Positions 12,374 to 21,390 are shown, numbered from the stretch's first letter. The stretch: DNA of 64,000 bases from Halorubrum sodomense (GCF_900111935.1 NZ_FOYN01000001.1:248001-312000); one strand, 5' to 3'. Notes: generated by a model not told the origin, from the sequence alone. Program-made: numbers and translations.

Positions 12374-13185
12374 GCCTCACGGCCGTCGCTCGGAAGGACT
12401 TCCAGGAGACGGTCCGGTCGCGCGGGATGCTCGTCCTCGTGGCGCTGTTCTCGCTGCTCGTCTCGGCGTTCGCGTTCGCCGTACGGCCCACGGGCGGGAG
12501 CGAGCAATTCGCGACCGAACTGCTGTTGAGCGTCTTCATCGGCCCCTTCCTCGTCACGACGCTCGTCCCGCTCGTCGGGGTCGTCGTCGGCTACGACGCT
12601 GTCAGCGGCGAGCGCGAGTCCGGATCGCTGAAGCTGCTCTTATCGCTCCCGCACTCGCGGGCCGACGTGGTCCTGGGGAAGGTCGCCGGCCGCGGCGCGG
12701 CGCTCGCGCTCGCGGTGTTCGCCGGGTTCCTGCTGCCCGCGCTGGTGTTGATCGTCGCCCCGGTCGTGTTCAACGCCGGCGCGTTCCTCGGCTACACCGT
12801 ATTCGCGGCCGCGCTCGGCGTCGCGTTCGTCGCCATCGCTGTCGGCTGTTCGGCCGCGTCCGCGATCCAGCGCCGGGCGCTCATCGGGGCCGTCGCGATA
12901 TACGTCCTCTTCGTCCTGCTGTGGGGCGCTATCACCGGCCGGCTGGTCGGGGCCGCCGGTCCCGTCGTCGACGCACTTCCGCTGTCGGCGGCGCAGCTCC
13001 GGGTGTTCCTCCGGGTCTCGAACCCGACGACCGCGGTCGAGGTGCTGTCGACCGCGTTCCTCGGCGAGCAGCTGTTCAGCGGTAACTCCGCGAACCAGCA
13101 GCTCTCGGCCGCTGCGATGTTAGTGTTCTGGACGCTCGCGCCGCCGCTCGCCGGGCTGCTGAAGTTCGACGCGGACGACCTGTAA
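12370..13185 (+). CDS. ABC-2 type transporter permease
   Basis: The 271-residue protein has six predicted membrane helices and the VAGYDAVSGERESGSLKLLLSLP-like loop (here split by GYDAVSGERESG) seen in NosY/GldF-type permeases. The start codon overlaps the stop of the ATPase gene (ATGA), so the two are translated together. The cargo is unknown. The C-terminal region between helices 5 and 6 carries a long extracellular loop. Confidence 0.88.
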   Translation: MSLTAVARKDFQETVRSRGMLVLVALFSLLVSAFAFAVRPTGGSEQFATELLLSVFIGPFLVTTLVPLVGVVVGYDAVSGERESGSLKLLLSLPHSRADVVLGKVAGRGAALALAVFAGFLLPALVLIVAPVVFNAGAFLGYTVFAAALGVAFVAIAVGCSAASAIQRRALIGAVAIYVLFVLLWGAITGRLVGAAGPVVDALPLSAAQLRVFLRVSNPTTAVEVLSTAFLGEQLFSGNSANQQLSAAAMLVFWTLAPPLAGLLKFDADDL

Positions 13186-13593
13186 CGGACCGCCTCACGG
13201 GGTTGCTCGCGACGGCGAAGTGGGCTCGGGCGGGTTCGAACCTCACTCACTCCGCTCGCTTCGCTCGCTTCGTTCCCTGCTTCGAACCCGCCTCAAACAT
13301 TCACAGCGGCGCCGCTCACGAGTTGTTCGCGGCGCCGACAGTGGGCTCGGGCGGGTTCGAACCGAAATCGGACGTGCTCGCTCCTTCGTCGCTGCGCGCG
13401 ACCGATAGGGTTCGACCGCCCTCGCAGACATTTCTGTGACTCACTTCGTTCGTCCCAGAAATGGGCTCGGGCGGGTTCGAACCGAAGAAAGACGGTCGTC
13501 TCGCTTCGCTCGACGCTGCGTCTTTCAGGGTTCGAACCGCGCCCTCAGACAGTCACGACGGCGCCGCTCACGATGTGTTCGCGGCGCCGATAG
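13186..13593. repeat. Tandem array of tRNA-Val 3' ends with hairpins
   Basis: Three extra copies of the last 22 nt of tRNA-Val (core ctcgggcgggttcgaacc) lie at 13221-13242, 13342-13363 and 13462-13483. With the real tRNA copy at 13594-13615 the spacing is 121, 120 and 132 nt. Between copies there is a variable hairpin, a second ggttcgaacc-like piece (imperfect in the 13364-13461 unit), and another hairpin. Two of the latter share cggcgccg arms. Reading frames across the array are only translations of the repeat. Confidence 0.85.
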
Positions 13594-13667
13594 TGGGCTC
13601 GGGCGGGTTCGAACCGCCGATCTCAGCCTTGTAAAGGCCGCGTCATAACCAGCTAGACCACGAGCCC
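13594..13667 (-). tRNA. tRNA-Val (anticodon TAC)
   Basis: On the minus strand the 74-nt sequence folds as a full cloverleaf: acceptor GGGCTCG/CGAGCCC, anticodon stem CGGCC/GGCTG with loop TTTACAA (anticodon TAC, codon GUA), T stem GGCGG/CCGCC with loop TTCGAAC, and discriminator A. CCA is not encoded. Its 3' half is repeated in the array immediately downstream in its direction of transcription. Confidence 0.94.
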
Positions 13668-13728
13668 TCACCCGTTTGAACCCGCCGAGAGCGGAAAACG
13701 ATTTCCTTCCGCGACGCGAACCCCGACC

Positions 13729-14208
13729 GTGAACCGCCGCCTCGTCGGTGTCGCGGCCGCGCTCGCGCTGATCGCCGTCGCCGGACTCGGCGCCGCCGCC
13801 GCGAACCCGACCCTCCTGATCACCGGCTACGACACCGCCACGGTCGAGGCCGTCGACGGCGAGACGGGCGAGACGCTCGCGACCGTCGAGGCCCGGGTCG
13901 CGGACGGGTTCGTGAAACGGTACGTCGGCCTCTCCGCGACCGACGATCTCGACGCTGGCGAAGGGATGTTGTTCGTCCACGCCGACGCCGCGGAGCGCGC
14001 CTACGTGATGCGCGACATGGCGTTCCCGCTCGACATCGTCTTCGCCGATGCCAACGGGACCGTCACGACGATCCATGAGGCGGCGCCGGAGTCGCGGCCG
14101 CTCACTCGCTACGAGGGCACCGGCCGGTACGTCCTCGAAGTCCCGCGCGGATGGAGCGAGCGCCACGGCGTCGAGCCGGGCGACAGGCTGGTGATCGACC
14201 GGTCGTGA
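13729..14208 (+). CDS. DUF192 family secreted protein
   Basis: The 159-residue protein starts at GTG with a hydrophobic signal or anchor (about residues 4-25). The DUF192 core follows: EARVADGFVKRYVGLSATD, then GEGMLFVHADAAERAYVMRDMAFPLDIVFADANG, and the closing YVLEVPRGWSERHGVEPGD. DUF192 proteins are small extracytoplasmic beta proteins of unknown role. There is no obvious operon with the next gene, 71 nt downstream. Confidence 0.85.
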   Translation: MNRRLVGVAAALALIAVAGLGAAAANPTLLITGYDTATVEAVDGETGETLATVEARVADGFVKRYVGLSATDDLDAGEGMLFVHADAAERAYVMRDMAFPLDIVFADANGTVTTIHEAAPESRPLTRYEGTGRYVLEVPRGWSERHGVEPGDRLVIDRS

Positions 14209-14279
14209 GCCCGACCGCCGCGGGCCGCCGCCGGCCCGCCGACGAAACCGCTTTCCCGCTCGCAGTCGTCGCCACGACC

Positions 14280-14696
14280 ATGACCGGACTTCCCCGCCGG
14301 ATCGCGTGGAACCTCCGCCACCGCTGGCGGCGGGTGTTCGCGCTCTGCGTCGTCGGCGCCGGCGTCGCCGCCCCCCTCCTCACCGGCCTCTGGTGGCTCC
14401 TCCCGCTCGTGTGGTTCTTCGGCCTCTTCATCGTGCTACCCGTCCTCCACACGCTGACGAAGCCACTTCCGGACGACGGGACGGACGGCTCCCGAGCGGC
14501 ATCCGACGACCCCGCGCTCGACGCCCTCCGAGAGCGCTACGCGCGCGGCGATATCGACGAACGCGAGTTCGAGCGTAAGCTCGACCGCCTCCTGGAGACC
14601 GAGGACGCCGAGACGGTGACCGATCCGCCCGACGGCGACGTTACAGACCGCGTCCGCAAGGGGATTCGAACCGAGATGGAGCGGCTCCGCGAATGA
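14280..14696 (+). CDS. SHOCT-domain small membrane protein
   Basis: The 138-residue protein has two hydrophobic segments (about residues 15-55) and a C-terminal SHOCT-like motif (LDALRERYARGDIDEREFERKLDRLL). SHOCT is a short helical oligomerisation motif common in haloarchaeal membrane proteins of unknown function. ATG 14280 is chosen because upstream in-frame codons overlap the DUF192 gene and look non-coding. A second SHOCT protein is at 53723-54313. Confidence 0.8.
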   Translation: MTGLPRRIAWNLRHRWRRVFALCVVGAGVAAPLLTGLWWLLPLVWFFGLFIVLPVLHTLTKPLPDDGTDGSRAASDDPALDALRERYARGDIDEREFERKLDRLLETEDAETVTDPPDGDVTDRVRKGIRTEMERLRE

Positions 14697-14727
14697 CCGC
14701 TCGACGGCTTCCGTCGGGGGGCGACTG

Positions 14728-15408
14728 ATGTTCGTCGAGGCCCTCCGGTACCCGTTCGCGGACCGAACGCGGCTCGACGGCACTGCGAAGTGTCTCGCGG
14801 CGCTGCTGCTCGGCGGCGCGCTGCTCCGGACGGCGGCGGGGCTCTGGCCCGACTGGGCGCTGCTGGTCCCGCTCCTGCTCGCCGTCGGTCCCCTCGTCGC
14901 GTTCCTCGGACTCGTCGGCGGCGTGCTCGCGGGAGAGGGGTTCCGACCGGTCGCGACGGCCGCGACGGCTCGGCTCGGCGGGCGCCTGCTCGGCGTCGGC
15001 GCCGTCTACCTCTCTCCGGCGGCTGTCACCGTCGCCGCCGTCAGCTACATCGTCGCGCGGGGGACGGTCCCGAGCGCGCTGAGCGGCGTGACGATCGCGA
15101 CGCTCGCGACCGTCGCGCTGCTCGTCACGGTCGTCTGCGCGTACCTCTTCCCCTCCGCGGCCGCGGTGAGCGTGCGGAACGGGCTTCGTGCCGGCCTCGA
15201 TCGGGACGCGATCCGCGGGACGGCCTCGAGTTCGTACTTCCTCGCGTGGGTCGGCGCGACCGTCCTCGTCGTCGTCGCGTGGACCGCGCTGGCGGCGACG
15301 GCCGAGCGGAGCGTCGCCGCGCTCCTCGTCCTCGCGTGGACCGCGTACGCCCACGTCGCCGCCGCGGCGCTGCTCGCCGAGGGCGTCGGTCGGACGAAGT
15401 ACTGGTGA
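14728..15408 (+). CDS. DUF4013-like membrane protein
   Basis: The 226-residue protein starts with EALRYPFAD and then contains about six membrane helices rich in Ala, Leu and Val, with glycine-rich turns. This arrangement fits DUF4013 proteins, which are haloarchaeal membrane proteins of unknown role. It follows the SHOCT protein by 31 nt on the same strand, so the two may be co-expressed. It converges with the sugar ABC operon. Confidence 0.65.
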   Translation: MFVEALRYPFADRTRLDGTAKCLAALLLGGALLRTAAGLWPDWALLVPLLLAVGPLVAFLGLVGGVLAGEGFRPVATAATARLGGRLLGVGAVYLSPAAVTVAAVSYIVARGTVPSALSGVTIATLATVALLVTVVCAYLFPSAAAVSVRNGLRAGLDRDAIRGTASSSYFLAWVGATVLVVVAWTALAATAERSVAALLVLAWTAYAHVAAAALLAEGVGRTKYW

Positions 15409-15458
15409 GCGCCGGAGCGAGCGCGAGCATCGAAACGGCGGCGACGACCCGCGCCGAG

Positions 15459-16604
15459 TCAGAGGTCGATCTGCGCGGCCGCGTCCTCCATCGACCGGTT
15501 GTGGAGCGCTTCTCCCGTGGCGCGGTCGAAGACGTGGATCGCGTCCTCCGGGACCCGCGCGGTCACCGTGTCGCCCTCGCTAACGCGGTTGAACCCGTCG
15601 ATGGTCGCGACGAGCGTCGCCGCGGTCTCCGGGTCCGCGTCGGGATCGAAGTGGAGGTACACCGTGTTCTCGTCGCCCATCGGCTCGACGACGTCGACGG
15701 TCGTCTCGAACGCGTGCTCGCCTCCCTCGTCGACGAGCTCGACCGCCTCGGGGCGGATCCCGAGCCTGAGGTCGGTCACGCCGCCGAGGTCCGACTGAAC
15801 CGACTCGTCGATCGAATACTCGAATACCTCGCCGACGAGCCGATCTCCCTCGAGCGTCACGTCGAAGAAGTTCATCGACGGCTCGCCGAGGAAGCTCGCG
15901 ACGAACTGGTTTGTCGGCTCGTGGTAACACTCCAGCGGCGTCGCGACCTGCTGGAGCTCGCCGCCGTCGAGGATGGCGATCCGATCGCCCATCGTCATCG
16001 CCTCGGTCTGGTCGTGGGTGACGTACACGGTCGTCACGCCGAGGTCGTTCTGGAGCCGCTGGAGCTCGGTACGCATCTCCGCGCGGAGCTTCGCGTCGAG
16101 GTTGCTGAGCGGCTCGTCCATCAGGAACACCTCGGGGTCGCGCACGATGGCGCGGCCGAGGGCGACGCGCTGCTGTTGGCCGCCCGAGAGGTCGCTCGGC
16201 TTCCGGTCGAGTAGGTTCGAAATGCCGAGCATCTCGCCGGTCTCCGAGACCATCCGGTTGATCTCGTCGTCGGGGAGGTCCGTCGACTCCTCGAGTCCGA
16301 ACGACATGTTCTGCCGGACGCTCATATGCGGGTAGAGCGCGTACGACTGAAACACCATCGCGATGTCTCTGTCCTGCGATTTCACGTCGTTGACGACGCG
16401 GTTATCGATGCTGAGCGTGCCGGACGTGATCGTCTCGAGGCCGGCGACCATCCGGAGCGTGGTAGACTTCCCGCAGCCGGACGGGCCGACGACGACGAGG
16501 AACTCGCCGTCGTCGATCGACAGCGACACGTCGTCGACCGCGACGATCTCCTCGTCGCCGTCCTGGAACGTCTTCGTTATCGAGTCGAGTTCAAGCGTTG
16601 CCAT
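15459..16604 (-). CDS. Sugar ABC transporter ATPase (MsmK/UgpC/MalK type)
   Basis: The 381-residue ATPase has Walker A GPSGCGKST near residue 39, signature LSGGQQQRVALGRA, Walker B VFLMDEPLSNLDAKLR and the H-loop YVTHDQTEAMTMGDRI. The C-terminal third is a TOBE/MalK-like regulatory domain. It energises the permease pair encoded just upstream. A 96-nt gap separates it from the MalG-like permease gene, the widest spacing in the operon. Confidence 0.95.
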   Translation of the reverse strand: MATLELDSITKTFQDGDEEIVAVDDVSLSIDDGEFLVVVGPSGCGKSTTLRMVAGLETITSGTLSIDNRVVNDVKSQDRDIAMVFQSYALYPHMSVRQNMSFGLEESTDLPDDEINRMVSETGEMLGISNLLDRKPSDLSGGQQQRVALGRAIVRDPEVFLMDEPLSNLDAKLRAEMRTELQRLQNDLGVTTVYVTHDQTEAMTMGDRIAILDGGELQQVATPLECYHEPTNQFVASFLGEPSMNFFDVTLEGDRLVGEVFEYSIDESVQSDLGGVTDLRLGIRPEAVELVDEGGEHAFETTVDVVEPMGDENTVYLHFDPDADPETAATLVATIDGFNRVSEGDTVTARVPEDAIHVFDRATGEALHNRSMEDAAAQIDL

Positions 16605-16700
16605 ATCTTTGTGTTGTGGTCGGTGTCGAGTGGTCGGTCGCGCGCCGCGTCGCGTCTGCTCCCCAGTGGTCGCCGTCGCCGGACGAGGGGCGCGTCCGGC

Positions 16701-17645
16701 TCACGCCGCCACCCCCTCGGCGAACTCCTCGCCGAAGAAGATGTACACCGCCAGCGTCGGCAGCGCCGCGAAGAACGCCCCGGCCATCCGGAGCGCGAAG
16801 TCCTGCCCCTCAAGCGAGGTCCCGAGCCCGGCGAGGATCAACACGACGGGCGCGGCCGGGCTCGACTCCGTCGAGACGAGCACCAGCGTGAAGAGGAGGT
16901 CGTTCCAGATCTGGGTGAACTGATAGATCAGGACGACGGCGAACATCGGTCCCGACAGCGGGAGGACGATCCGCCGGTACACCCGACGGAGCGTCGCCCC
17001 GTCCAGGCGGGCCGACTCGATCATCTCGTCGCTCATCGTCTTGTAGTACGTCCGGAACAGGAGCGTACAGATCGGGATCCCGTAGGCGACGTGGGTGATC
17101 ACCAGTTCGATGATGCCGGCGTAGTCGTCCGGGACGCCGAGCGCCCAGACGAACGACAGCGTCTGGGTGAGCTGGACCCACTGCGACCAGAACTGGGTCA
17201 GCGGCACCAGCACGGCCTGATACGGGATGAAGATCCCGGCGATGATGAGCATGAGCACCACCGCCTTGTACGACTGCTTCCACGTCGGGATCGTCAGCCC
17301 GTACGCGGTGACGCTCCCGACGAACGCCGAGATCACCGTCGCGGGCACGGCGTACAGCAGGCTGTTCCCCATGCCGCGCAACAGGGCGTCGATCGCCGCC
17401 TGCCACTTCTCGAAGGTGAGCCCGGACGCCCCCGGCGGAGCGAACGGCGCCGTCTCGATGATCGCGGTGCCGGTCTTGAACGACGTCACCAGCCCGGACT
17501 CGATGGGAACGAGGTAGAACGCCGCCGCGAAGATCAGGACGACGTACAGCCCGGCGTCTTCGACCGTCGTCTGGTCGAGGGTCCGCCGCAGTCGCGCTGT
17601 CGTCGTCATCGTACCCCCGTCGGTTCTGGGTTCCGTGTCGCTCAT
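16701..17645 (-). CDS. Carbohydrate ABC transporter permease (MalG type)
   Basis: The 314-residue protein has six predicted membrane helices. Its EAA motif (ESARLDGATLRRVYRRIVLPLSGP, in part) couples it to the ATPase. It begins with ATGA overlapping the MalF-like permease stop. A large periplasmic-facing loop follows helix 1, as usual for MalG-type subunits. Confidence 0.93.
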   Translation of the reverse strand: MSDTEPRTDGGTMTTTARLRRTLDQTTVEDAGLYVVLIFAAAFYLVPIESGLVTSFKTGTAIIETAPFAPPGASGLTFEKWQAAIDALLRGMGNSLLYAVPATVISAFVGSVTAYGLTIPTWKQSYKAVVLMLIIAGIFIPYQAVLVPLTQFWSQWVQLTQTLSFVWALGVPDDYAGIIELVITHVAYGIPICTLLFRTYYKTMSDEMIESARLDGATLRRVYRRIVLPLSGPMFAVVLIYQFTQIWNDLLFTLVLVSTESSPAAPVVLILAGLGTSLEGQDFALRMAGAFFAALPTLAVYIFFGEEFAEGVAA

Positions 17646-18703
17646 AGGTTGTTCCTCCGGTATTCGTACACGAGATAGGGGCCGATGACGCTGAGCGCCA
17701 TCCCGAACAGGACGATGGCGATCGCCGACCCGTACGCCCAGTTGAGGTTCGCGTACGCCTCACGCACCATCTTCGTCGCGAGGATGTCGGCGCCGTTCGG
17801 CGGCCGGTACCCCCCGACAAGCGAGTAGAGGAAGTCGAAGGCCTTCATCCCGAACACCATCAGCACGACGGCGGCGCTGATCGTCGCGCCCTTCAGCTGG
17901 GGAATGATCACGCGCCAGTACATCTTCAGGGCCGACGCGCCGTCGACCTTGGCCGCCTCGTAGTGTTCTGTCGGAATCGCGCGGAGCCCGGCGAGGTACA
18001 CGACCATCGCGTACCCCGAGAACTGCCACATCAACGCGAAGATGATCGCGTAGAGGACGATGTCCTGGTTGCCGAGCCAGCTTATCGGGCCGAGTCCGAA
18101 CGTCCCGATGAGGTTGTTGGCGATCCCGTTGTTGTAGTTGTAGATCCACAGCCAGAACTGGGCCGTCACCACGAACGAGAGGCTCATCGGGAGGAGGTAG
18201 ATCGTCCGGAACGTGTTCTCGAACCGGATCCCCCTGTCTATCAGGATCGCCAACACGAGACCGACGATGAGCGTCCCCGCGGTGAACGCGATCAGCAGGA
18301 TGAGCGTGTTGACCGCGGCGTCGATGAACCCGGAGTCCGCGAGCGCCCGGGTGTACATCTCGAAGTCGAGATCCGAGTAGTCCGGCGCGTTCTCGAAGCG
18401 CTGGTAGTCGGTCAGCGAGATCAGCAGGTTCCAGATGACCGCACCGTAGACGAACAGCCCCATCAGCAGGAACGGCGGGAGCCAGAAGACGGACGACTCC
18501 ATGAAGTCGCTTCCGAAGCGCCGATCCAGGCTCGCCTTGAGACGGGTCGTCACGTCACGGTCCGGCTCCGCCGGCGGTTCGGCCGCGGGGCCGTCGGTCA
18601 CGACGCCGCCGTCGGCGCGGACCCCGCCGTCGTCTGGGTTAGCCTCGTCGTCCCCCGAGGAGGGCCTGATCGTCCGGTACAATCGACGATAAAAATCCAG
18701 CAT
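17642..18703 (-). CDS. Carbohydrate ABC transporter permease (MalF type)
   Basis: The 353-residue protein has an acidic N-terminal extension of about 60 residues, then six or seven membrane helices. The coupling motif is EAAKVDGASALKMYWRVIIPQLKG. It lies 10 nt downstream of the binding-protein gene and overlaps the second permease by 4 nt, so all four transporter genes form one operon. Confidence 0.93.
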   Translation of the reverse strand: MLDFYRRLYRTIRPSSGDDEANPDDGGVRADGGVVTDGPAAEPPAEPDRDVTTRLKASLDRRFGSDFMESSVFWLPPFLLMGLFVYGAVIWNLLISLTDYQRFENAPDYSDLDFEMYTRALADSGFIDAAVNTLILLIAFTAGTLIVGLVLAILIDRGIRFENTFRTIYLLPMSLSFVVTAQFWLWIYNYNNGIANNLIGTFGLGPISWLGNQDIVLYAIIFALMWQFSGYAMVVYLAGLRAIPTEHYEAAKVDGASALKMYWRVIIPQLKGATISAAVVLMVFGMKAFDFLYSLVGGYRPPNGADILATKMVREAYANLNWAYGSAIAIVLFGMALSVIGPYLVYEYRRNNL

Positions 18704-18713
18704 CGCGTGGATT

Positions 18714-20036
18714 TCAGTTCGACACCGCGTCCAGGAAGCCCGTCGTCGCCGCGTCGACGTTGTACGGGCCGGTGAACTCCGAGGAGATGACCTCGTTGAG
18801 CGCGGTCATCGTCTCGGAGGGGACGCCCAGCCCGTGCTGGAGGTTCGGCGGTCGGTACTCCGCGTTCGCGAAGTCCTCGGCCGTCTCCTGGAGGTACGGA
18901 CCGAACTCCTCCATGCTCACGTCGGTCCGGGTCGGGATCGACCCCTTGTACTGGTTGAACGCGATCTGGGCCTCCGGGCTGCCGACGAACGCCTCCCAGG
19001 TCTTCGAGGCCTCGGGCGTCGGGTTGTTCGCCGGGTAGAGGAACGAGTCGAAGTGGAGCGTGTACATGCCCTCCGTGCCGGGGAACGTCTTGAAGCCCCA
19101 GTCGTCCTCGTAGGCGAAGTCCTCGGCGTTCCGGAACGCGCCCGCCGCCCAGTTGCCCTGGTGGATGAAGGCGGCGTTGCCGTTGATGATGTTCTGGTTC
19201 GACTCGGTCAGCCCGATCGAGGACGCGTCCTCGCTGATGTGGTTCTCCAGCATCTCCGCGGTCCGCTCGAACGCGGCGCGAACGGCGCTCTCGGAGCCCT
19301 CGCCGTTGAGGAAGTCCATGTACGGCTGGTAACCGTTCTCACCGAGCATCACGGCACCCCACAGCTGGGTCGTCGTCCAGGTGCCGGACATCCCGTGCGT
19401 CATGGGAACCGCGTCCGTCTCGCTAGCGACCGTCTCGAACGCGTCGATGAGCGCCGAGGGGCTGTTCAGCGAGTCGACGTCGATCCCGGCGTCCTCGACG
19501 ACGGAGACGTTGTAGAACAGGCAGTTCAGTCGGTGGGAGCCGAGCGGCACGGCGCGGTAGCTGCCGTTCTGCTGGTGGAGGTCGATGGCCTCGTCGACCA
19601 TCACCTCCTCGAAGTTGTTCTGCTCCCAGACGTCGTCGACGCTACCGAGGACTCCCTCGTAGCGGAGGAGGTTCGGGCCGGGCCAGTTGGCGAACGACCC
19701 CGGCGGGTCGTCGCTCTGGAGCCGGTTCGCGACCACGGCGTCGAGGTTCTGGTTACCGCCGCCGCCGATGGGGTTCATTTCGAGGCCCGTGTCGGGGTGG
19801 GCCTCGTTGAACGCCTCCTCGAGCGCCTCGGCCGCCGCCGCCCCGTCGCCGCCGGTCCAGCCGTGAAGCACTTCGACCGGGTTACCGGAACCGCCGCCGC
19901 CGTTACTGCCGTTACCGCCGCCGCCACCGCCGCCGGAACAGCCGGCGATCCCCACGGTCGCGAGGCTCCCGGCGCCGGCCACGTAGTGGCGACGGGTGAG
20001 TCTGTTCTCCGAATCGGCTCCGTTGTCACGTGACAT
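18714..20036 (-). CDS. Sugar-binding lipoprotein of ABC importer (Tat-exported)
   Basis: The 440-residue protein carries a Tat signal (LTRRHYVAGAGSLA) ending in a lipobox IAGC, with lipidated Cys33, followed by a Gly/Ser/Asn-rich linker. The mature part is a type 1 extracellular solute-binding fold (VEVLHGWTGGDG, then FNQYKGSIPTRTDV near the C-terminus). It should capture a sugar or oligosaccharide outside the cell and deliver it to the MalF/MalG permeases. No glycoside hydrolase or regulator is next to it, so the sugar is unknown. Confidence 0.94.
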   Translation of the reverse strand: MSRDNGADSENRLTRRHYVAGAGSLATVGIAGCSGGGGGGGNGSNGGGGSGNPVEVLHGWTGGDGAAAAEALEEAFNEAHPDTGLEMNPIGGGGNQNLDAVVANRLQSDDPPGSFANWPGPNLLRYEGVLGSVDDVWEQNNFEEVMVDEAIDLHQQNGSYRAVPLGSHRLNCLFYNVSVVEDAGIDVDSLNSPSALIDAFETVASETDAVPMTHGMSGTWTTTQLWGAVMLGENGYQPYMDFLNGEGSESAVRAAFERTAEMLENHISEDASSIGLTESNQNIINGNAAFIHQGNWAAGAFRNAEDFAYEDDWGFKTFPGTEGMYTLHFDSFLYPANNPTPEASKTWEAFVGSPEAQIAFNQYKGSIPTRTDVSMEEFGPYLQETAEDFANAEYRPPNLQHGLGVPSETMTALNEVISSEFTGPYNVDAATTGFLDAVSN

Positions 20037-20340
20037 GTACTCACCGGTTTGGCTGGCCAGTACTTAACGATTGATGTTCATTTACTCAAAATACTATTAA
20101 AAACTCAAGAAGCGTTTCCCCGGCCTAGACGGACTCTCCGCTCGTATGAATCCGTTAAAATCCGTTTCGGTCGGTGCTCGGCGGCTCCTTTCTAAACGAT
20201 TGGCACGGGGACGATCGTAACGAAATAACCGACCGGCGGTTCCGGTTCGGGTGCGCTCCCGGCTCCGCGACCGGGACGAACGGCACCGTTTCGGCGCGCG
20301 ACCGACCGATTCTTGAGCGCGCGGCCCCGATCCGACGGTA
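20037..20340. promoter_or_regulatory. Divergent promoter region of sugar operon and RFC-like gene
   Basis: This 304-nt gap is AT-rich near 20060-20110. On the minus strand TTTTTAATA (around 20093-20103) is a likely TATA box for the binding-protein operon, giving a short leader. The hexamer ACTCAA occurs at 20084-20089 and again at 20103-20108, flanking this box. A CTGGCCAG palindrome lies near 20053-20060. These are candidate operator sites. The part from 20110 to 20340 holds nothing else I recognise. Confidence 0.4.
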
Positions 20341-21390
20341 ATGCAGGGACCGCTGTGGATAGACACGCACGCGCCCGATCTCGACGAGATCCGGCAAGAC
20401 GAGGCCCGCGATCGCCTGCGCCGGGCCGTCGACGAGCCGATGAACCTCATCGTTCAGGGGCCGCCGGGGGTCGGGAAGACGGCGGCGGCGCGAGCGCTCG
20501 CGGACGCGTCGCACGCCGACCCGGACGCCGACCTGATCGAGATCAACGTCGCCGACTTCTTCGGGCGGACAAAAAAGGAGATCCGGACCGACCCCCGCTT
20601 CGAGGGCTTCCTCGAAGGGCGAAGCGGCATGGCGAAACGCGACATGATAAACCGCGTGCTGAAGGAGTCGGCGTCGTACGCCCCGATGTCCGGCGAGTAC
20701 AAGACGGTCCTGTTGGACAACGCGGAGGCGATCCGCGAGGACTTCCAGCAGGCGCTGCGCCGCGTGATGGAGAAGCACCACCGCACCACCCAGTTCGTTA
20801 TCGCGACCCGCCAGCCGTCGAAGCTCATCGCTCCGATCCGCTCGCGCTGTTTCCCGGTCCGCGTCCGCTCGCCGACGACCGACGAGACGATCGACGTCTT
20901 AGAGACGATCTGCGACCGGGAGGGCGTCGACTACGACGGCGACGGGCTGGAGTTCGTCGCCAGCGCGGCCGGCGGCGACCTCCGCGAGGCGATCCTCTCC
21001 GCGCAGGCGACCGCGGTCGAGGGCGACAAAATAACCATGTCGACCGCCTACGAGGCGCTCGGCGAGGTCGGTGACGACGACGCGCTCCGCGAGGCGCTCG
21101 CCGACGCCCGCAGCGGCGACCTGAAGGACGCGCGCTCCACGCTCGACGACCTCCTCGACGAGGGGTACGACGGCCAGGAGCTGCTCCGAGAGGCGCTCCG
21201 CGTCGCCCGCGCCGGCTCCGACTACGGCGGCGACGACGTGGCCCGGCTCCACGCGCTCGCGGGCGAGGCCGACCTCGACCTGTCGGACGGGCTCGACGAA
21301 ACGACCCACCTCGTCCACCTGCTCGCGGCGTGGGCGGCGGGACGGACCCGGCTCTCGCCCGCCCTGCGCGACGCGGAGGTAGCGCCGTGA
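20341..21390 (+). CDS. Replication factor C small-subunit-like AAA+ ATPase
   Basis: The 349-residue protein has the clamp-loader fold: Walker A GPPGVGKT near residue 41, sensor 1 FVIATRQPSKL, and the SRC motif IRSRCFPV that serves as arginine finger. The Walker B box reads VLLDNAEAI, where clamp loaders usually have a DEAD/DEAE-type box. It is probably the second RFC small subunit of haloarchaea (RfcC in Haloferax naming) rather than the main one. It overlaps the decarboxylase start by 4 nt (GTGA). Confidence 0.85.
   Translation: MQGPLWIDTHAPDLDEIRQDEARDRLRRAVDEPMNLIVQGPPGVGKTAAARALADASHADPDADLIEINVADFFGRTKKEIRTDPRFEGFLEGRSGMAKRDMINRVLKESASYAPMSGEYKTVLLDNAEAIREDFQQALRRVMEKHHRTTQFVIATRQPSKLIAPIRSRCFPVRVRSPTTDETIDVLETICDREGVDYDGDGLEFVASAAGGDLREAILSAQATAVEGDKITMSTAYEALGEVGDDDALREALADARSGDLKDARSTLDDLLDEGYDGQELLREALRVARAGSDYGGDDVARLHALAGEADLDLSDGLDETTHLVHLLAAWAAGRTRLSPALRDAEVAP

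Noticed and set aside
13203-13648. Several short reading frames through the tRNA-Val repeat array
   Set aside because: They repeat the translation of the tRNA 3' end and its hairpins, have no start signals and no protein-like composition.
13186-13728. Integrated provirus at tRNA-Val
   Set aside because: The copies of the tRNA end are only about 120 bp apart with no integrase or viral genes between them.
20155-20781. Minus-strand frame overlapping the RFC-like gene start
   Set aside because: The plus-strand frame carries Walker A and SRC motifs; the minus-strand frame has no family features.
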